From: Arthrobacter terricola
Lineage (GTDB): Bacteria > Actinomycetota > Actinomycetes > Actinomycetales > Micrococcaceae
Direction: 5' to 3'
Assembly: GCF_004354015.1 (NCBI RefSeq)
Contig: NZ_SMRU01000001.1
Coordinates: forward strand, 186,001-250,000
DNA: 64,000 nucleotides
Shown here: one piece after another, positions 60,972 to 64,000 of the stretch
How the letters are laid out: each line of letters begins with the position of its first letter
How positions within the stretch are numbered: the first letter of the stretch is position 1
Position numbers and translations under genes: made by a program
Notes under the pieces: generated by a model
What the model was told of the DNA's origin: nothing
Databases searched by the model: none
The model's input: the letters and a program-made list of their open reading frames with translations, nothing else

Positions 60972-61001
60972 TTATTCCACCTCAACTATTCCACATGGAA
61001 T
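60972..61001. promoter_or_regulatory. Candidate PadR operator
   Basis: TATTCCA-CA-TGGAATA (60986-61001) is a perfect inverted repeat. An extra direct copy of TATTCCA lies at 60972-60978. It is 17 bases upstream of the PadR start, fitting autoregulation and control of the efflux gene. Confidence 0.75.
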
Positions 61002-61098
61002 AATCGGCGACAAGTCGGCTCGATTCGACGATTCCCTGCACACTCGACGCTTACGAACACCTAGCGCGCGGGGAACCGTCGAAACGGAGCCCGGAAGC

Positions 61099-61512
61099 CT
61101 ATCCGAGCAGTTCGAGAATGTCCGTACGGGCAAACATCCTGGCTGCCTCGCGCGCTGTGGGGCTGCCGGCGTCGGGATCCGCGCCGGCGTCGATCAGGAC
61201 CCGGGCCACCTCGCTGTAGCCCTTGAAGACGGCTCCGGCCAACGGCGTCTGGCCCCGGTCGTTGGCCGCGTTCGCATCGGCACCGTGGTGGAGCAGTAGC
61301 TGAACGGTTTCCGCGTGGCCGTGATACGCGGCCAGCATCAGGAGCGAATCCCCGGCGGCGTTGGTCATTCGGGCAGGCGCGCCGGCATTCAGGTAGCTGC
61401 GAAGGAGTTCGGAATTACCTTCCCGGGCGGCGTCGAACAGGGTGTGCGCCAGGGCAACGGCTTCGTCGTCCTCGCTCATGGTCTCGGCATCGGCGCCGTT
61501 GTTCTCGCTCAT
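61099..61512 (-). CDS. Ankyrin-repeat protein
   Basis: This 137-residue protein is built of about three to four ankyrin repeats. The clearest are DSLLMLAAYHGHAETVQLLL-HHGADANA and DRGQTPLAGAVFKGYSEVARVL-IDAGADPD. No signal peptide. Its ATG overlaps the ygfZ stop by four bases. Ankyrin units bind protein partners; which one is unknown. Confidence 0.94.
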   Translation of the reverse strand: MSENNGADAETMSEDDEAVALAHTLFDAAREGNSELLRSYLNAGAPARMTNAAGDSLLMLAAYHGHAETVQLLLHHGADANAANDRGQTPLAGAVFKGYSEVARVLIDAGADPDAGSPTAREAARMFARTDILELLG

Positions 61513-62594
61513 CGGTGGGGTCCCTTCAGGAATCCGGTCTGGCGCCCCACGACCTGTCCGGCGTCGGGCGCAACGATTACTTCCTGGGCAGCGGGATAGG
61601 GTTCGTCGCCGTCCAGGACGGTCAGCACTTCACCGGGGTCGACAGACCGCTTGATGAGCGCCAGTCCCACCGGCCCCATTTCGAAGTGCTGGGCCACAGA
61701 TGTCAGGGTACCCACCTTGCGTTCCCCGGCAAATACGGCACTTCCGGCCGCAGGAAGCGTGTGCTGCGATCCATCCAGTTGGAGGAAGACGAGCCGGCGG
61801 GGCGGGTGTCCCAGGTTGTGGACGCGGGCGATGGTTTCCTGTCCTTTGTAGCAGCCTTTGGCGAGATGCACCGAGGTCCGCAGGAGATCGAGCTCGTGCG
61901 GGATGGTCTTCTCGTCCGTTTCCGCTCCAAAGCGCGGCCGCCATGCGGCAATGCGGAGCGCGTCTGCTGCCATCGATCCGGCGAGGGCCATCCCGTCAAC
62001 GGCGGACTCAAGCTCGGCGGCCGGAATAAGGTACTCGAACCACGGCCGTTCGAGGCCCGGGTGCGAGTCTTCTTCGACCACGCTGTACGAGTATCCCCCG
62101 GCGCCGATATGCGGCCATGGGTCCTCCCACACGAGGCGGCCGGACCAAGCGTCAACCGCCTTGGTGGATCCGACGACGGCCCAATCCGCCGAAACATCCG
62201 CCACATCGACCCGCAGCATGAACTTCATCTTGGTGAGCCACTCGGCCAGAGGCGCCGCCTCAGCCGCCTCCACGAGCAACCACGTCGTCTCGCCGTCGTC
62301 CACAACACGGGCGTCGAATTCGATGCGCCCTTGGATGGTGAGGAGCAACAGTTCGCTCGAGGTGCCCGGTTGGAGGTTGGTGACTTGCTGGGAGGACAGA
62401 GTGTTGAGCCAACTGAGGCGGTCCGGTCCGGTAACCGTCACCACACCCCGGTAGGAAAGGTCGACGACGGCGGTACCGGCAGCGAGTGCGCGCTGCTCAC
62501 GGAGGGGCTCCCCGTAGTGGGCCGCGACGCCGGAATCCTCGCCGCCGCCTTCGACGGCTCCAGGGCGCGACAATAGTGGGCTCGTGTAAGTCAT
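61509..62594 (-). CDS. ygfZ: YgfZ/GcvT-like folate-binding protein
   Basis: YgfZ-type proteins help maintain certain iron-sulfur enzymes and bind tetrahydrofolate. The start at 62594 gives 361 residues; the ribosome binding site (AAGGA) is distant. The family signature KGCYKGQETIARVHNLG is present with the conserved Cys. It is coupled downstream to the ankyrin gene and lies 22 bases after the FMN reductase gene. Confidence 0.92.
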   Translation of the reverse strand: MTYTSPLLSRPGAVEGGGEDSGVAAHYGEPLREQRALAAGTAVVDLSYRGVVTVTGPDRLSWLNTLSSQQVTNLQPGTSSELLLLTIQGRIEFDARVVDDGETTWLLVEAAEAAPLAEWLTKMKFMLRVDVADVSADWAVVGSTKAVDAWSGRLVWEDPWPHIGAGGYSYSVVEEDSHPGLERPWFEYLIPAAELESAVDGMALAGSMAADALRIAAWRPRFGAETDEKTIPHELDLLRTSVHLAKGCYKGQETIARVHNLGHPPRRLVFLQLDGSQHTLPAAGSAVFAGERKVGTLTSVAQHFEMGPVGLALIKRSVDPGEVLTVLDGDEPYPAAQEVIVAPDAGQVVGRQTGFLKGPHR

Positions 62595-62616
62595 ATGTAG
62601 TAGAAGTCCTTGGGGC

Positions 62617-63339
62617 TCAGCGGTATTCCGGGTTTTCGAAATCGAAGCGGGTACCGGCTTTCCATTCATCCGGAAGGTTGCCGTAAGCGGGAATGCCTCC
62701 GGCGTCCTTGAGCATCCGGGCGAAGTGCAGCAGGTTCCAGGTCATGAAGGTGGCATTCCGGTTGGTGAAGTCGCTCTCCGGGCCGCCGGAACCTTCATCG
62801 AGGTAGCTCGGGCCGGGGCCGACCGGTCCGATCCAGCCCGCATCGGCCTGGGGCGGGATGGTGAAGCCCACATGCTGCAAGCTGTACAGAACGTTCATGG
62901 CGCAATGCTTGATTCCGTCTTCGTTACCGGTGATCAGGCAGCCACCCACCTTCGGGTAGAAAGCCCACTGGCCCTTGCTGTTGAGTTGCCCGGAATGGGC
63001 GTAGAGCCGCTCGATGAGTTTCTTGGTCTGGGAAGAATTGTCACCCAGCCAGATGGGCCCGGCCACTACCACGATATCGGCTTCCTGGACCGCCGGATAC
63101 AGTTCCGGCCACTCGTCCGAGGCCCAACCATGTTCGCGCATGTCCGGATACACCCCGGCCGCAATATCGTGGTCCACGGTCCGGATGAGGCGCGTGCTGA
63201 CGCCTTGTTTTTCCATGATCCGCCGGCTGATGGCGATGACGCCGTCCGTATTGCTCACTTGCGGGGACGGCTTGAGCGTGCCGTTGAAGAACACGGCTTT
63301 GAGGTCGTCGTAGCTGGCAGGTTTTGTTGCTTCGTTCAC
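62617..63339 (-). CDS. Flavodoxin-fold NAD(P)H-dependent FMN reductase-like protein
   Basis: This 240-residue protein starts with GTG, with GGGAG eight bases upstream. The flavin phosphate region reads FFNGTLKPSPQVSNTDG and the second loop VVVAGPIWLGDNSSQTKKLIERL is typical of the NADPH-dependent FMN reductase/flavodoxin-like family. The C terminus adds about 50 residues. Probable role: electron transfer or quinone/flavin reduction in the cytoplasm. It is co-oriented and closely spaced with ygfZ. Confidence 0.87.
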   Translation of the reverse strand: MNEATKPASYDDLKAVFFNGTLKPSPQVSNTDGVIAISRRIMEKQGVSTRLIRTVDHDIAAGVYPDMREHGWASDEWPELYPAVQEADIVVVAGPIWLGDNSSQTKKLIERLYAHSGQLNSKGQWAFYPKVGGCLITGNEDGIKHCAMNVLYSLQHVGFTIPPQADAGWIGPVGPGPSYLDEGSGGPESDFTNRNATFMTWNLLHFARMLKDAGGIPAYGNLPDEWKAGTRFDFENPEYR

Positions 63340-63402
63340 TTGCTGCTCCCTCGGTTCGAGCTGCGAAACCGGGCGATCAGCGAGGCTTGGCGTTGCGTAC
63401 CC

Positions 63403-64000
63403 CTACGAGACCCTGTTCAGAAAAGCCGAAGCATGGGCCTCGAGCGACTTACCCGGTGTGGACACATCCCAGCGCCACAATAGATTGCCGTCTACGAGGC
63501 CGAAGATGCGTGTGGCGGCAGTGTATTCCTTGGAGTGGCCACCGCGCATCACCATGTCGGTGCTCATCTGGATTTGCGGGCCCTTGATCTGCCCGTAATA
63601 GAGCTCGCTGATGCCACCGGGATGCGCGATGGACACCGAGATATCGAATCCGCCTTCCGCATTGCGGAGGGCTTCGACGTCGTCGGCGGTCTTCATCACT
63701 GGGACGATCTCTGCCGGCGTGAGGCCGGGACCGCCGTCGGCGTCGAGCATTTTGCGTTCCAAGGCCCAAAAGCCGGTTTCCACCGTCAAGGGCCGCAACT
63801 TGGTGCCGTGCTCGTCGCTGAGCCAGCTTTCCGCGCGGTACTCCAGGTAGGGCAGGCCATGGTGGGTAAAGGAGACGTGCTGGATGAAATGGTCCGAGTC
63901 TTCCTCGCCGGTCCCAAGCCGTCCCCGGCCTTCCCACTCACCAATGAGCCAGGAAAGCGGTACCAGTTCGGGGGTCAGGTCGGTGGGAATTTCGATGGGC
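63403..64000 (-). CDS. Nitrobindin (FABP-like heme-binding protein), partial
   Basis: The start is beyond the right edge; 198 residues are visible. The first readable part, IPTDLTPELVPLSWLIGEWEGRG, has the GxWxGxG motif of nitrobindins. The C-terminal EAHASAFLNRV carries the His expected to coordinate heme. These beta-barrel proteins bind ferric heme and react with nitric oxide or peroxynitrite. It lies 63 bases before the FMN reductase start, same strand. Confidence 0.9.
   Translation of the reverse strand, partial: PIEIPTDLTPELVPLSWLIGEWEGRGRLGTGEEDSDHFIQHVSFTHHGLPYLEYRAESWLSDEHGTKLRPLTVETGFWALERKMLDADGGPGLTPAEIVPVMKTADDVEALRNAEGGFDISVSIAHPGGISELYYGQIKGPQIQMSTDMVMRGGHSKEYTAATRIFGLVDGNLLWRWDVSTPGKSLEAHASAFLNRVS

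Overview
The window is a high-GC actinobacterial chromosome segment, most likely from Arthrobacter or a close relative (Micrococcaceae). Reasons: consistently GC-rich third positions, many GTG/TTG starts behind strong AGGAGG-type ribosome binding sites, actinobacterial ribosomal-protein and RNA polymerase sequences, a PspC-fused sensor kinase, and an actinomycete-type phosphofructokinase. The genus call is inference from gene content and remembered family sequences; no alignment was run. No CRISPR array, insertion sequence, integrase or rRNA gene was seen.

Layout. (1) 1-10,800 is accessory metabolism. A leftward oligopeptide-type ABC importer (dppBCDF-like, last gene cut by the window edge) is led by a sugar-isomerase-like TIM-barrel protein. 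It is divergent from a GntR/FCD regulator and an ATZ/TRZ-type amidohydrolase, with a perfect 18-bp operator-like palindrome between them. A rightward carbohydrate/glycerol-phosphate-type importer (two permeases and a lipoprotein, no ATPase) follows. (2) 10,834-23,740 is the leftward S10-spc-secY-adk-map block. It is cut into three units by terminators after rpsQ and after rplO, and lacks rpsN. (3) 24,129-29,954 holds a GH1 beta-glucosidase, a 1386-residue polytopic membrane protein and a previously easy-to-miss 41-residue membrane peptide. (4) 30,131-42,494 holds the str operon (rpsL-rpsG-fusA-tuf) and rpoB-rpoC, all leftward. (5) 42,892-50,653 carries a thiolase and a YbaK-type deacylase, rplJL behind a leader terminator, a tandem-GNAT acetyltransferase, and the tRNA-Trp-secE-nusG-rplK-rplA unit. 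(6) 50,958-58,720 carries an aspartate aminotransferase, a two-component system whose kinase begins with a PspC domain, a divergent PspC/toastrack membrane operon, pfkA and an acetyltransferase. (7) 58,790-64,000 carries a DHA2 efflux pump with a PadR regulator, then an ankyrin-YgfZ-FMN reductase-nitrobindin cluster cut by the right edge.

How it works together. The core is the translation and transcription machinery, read almost entirely from the minus strand. Most junctions overlap by 1-4 bases, and hairpin terminators mark unit ends. Around it sit accessory modules. The two most worth pursuing are the PspC-kinase/response-regulator/PspC-toastrack envelope-stress module (52,281-56,675), with TCAGGG repeats at helical spacing in its shared promoter region, and the unrecognised giant membrane protein with its tightly linked micro-protein (25,638-29,954). 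The left-edge GntR-amidohydrolase-isomerase-importer locus looks like a scavenging pathway for an unidentified nitrogen-containing compound.
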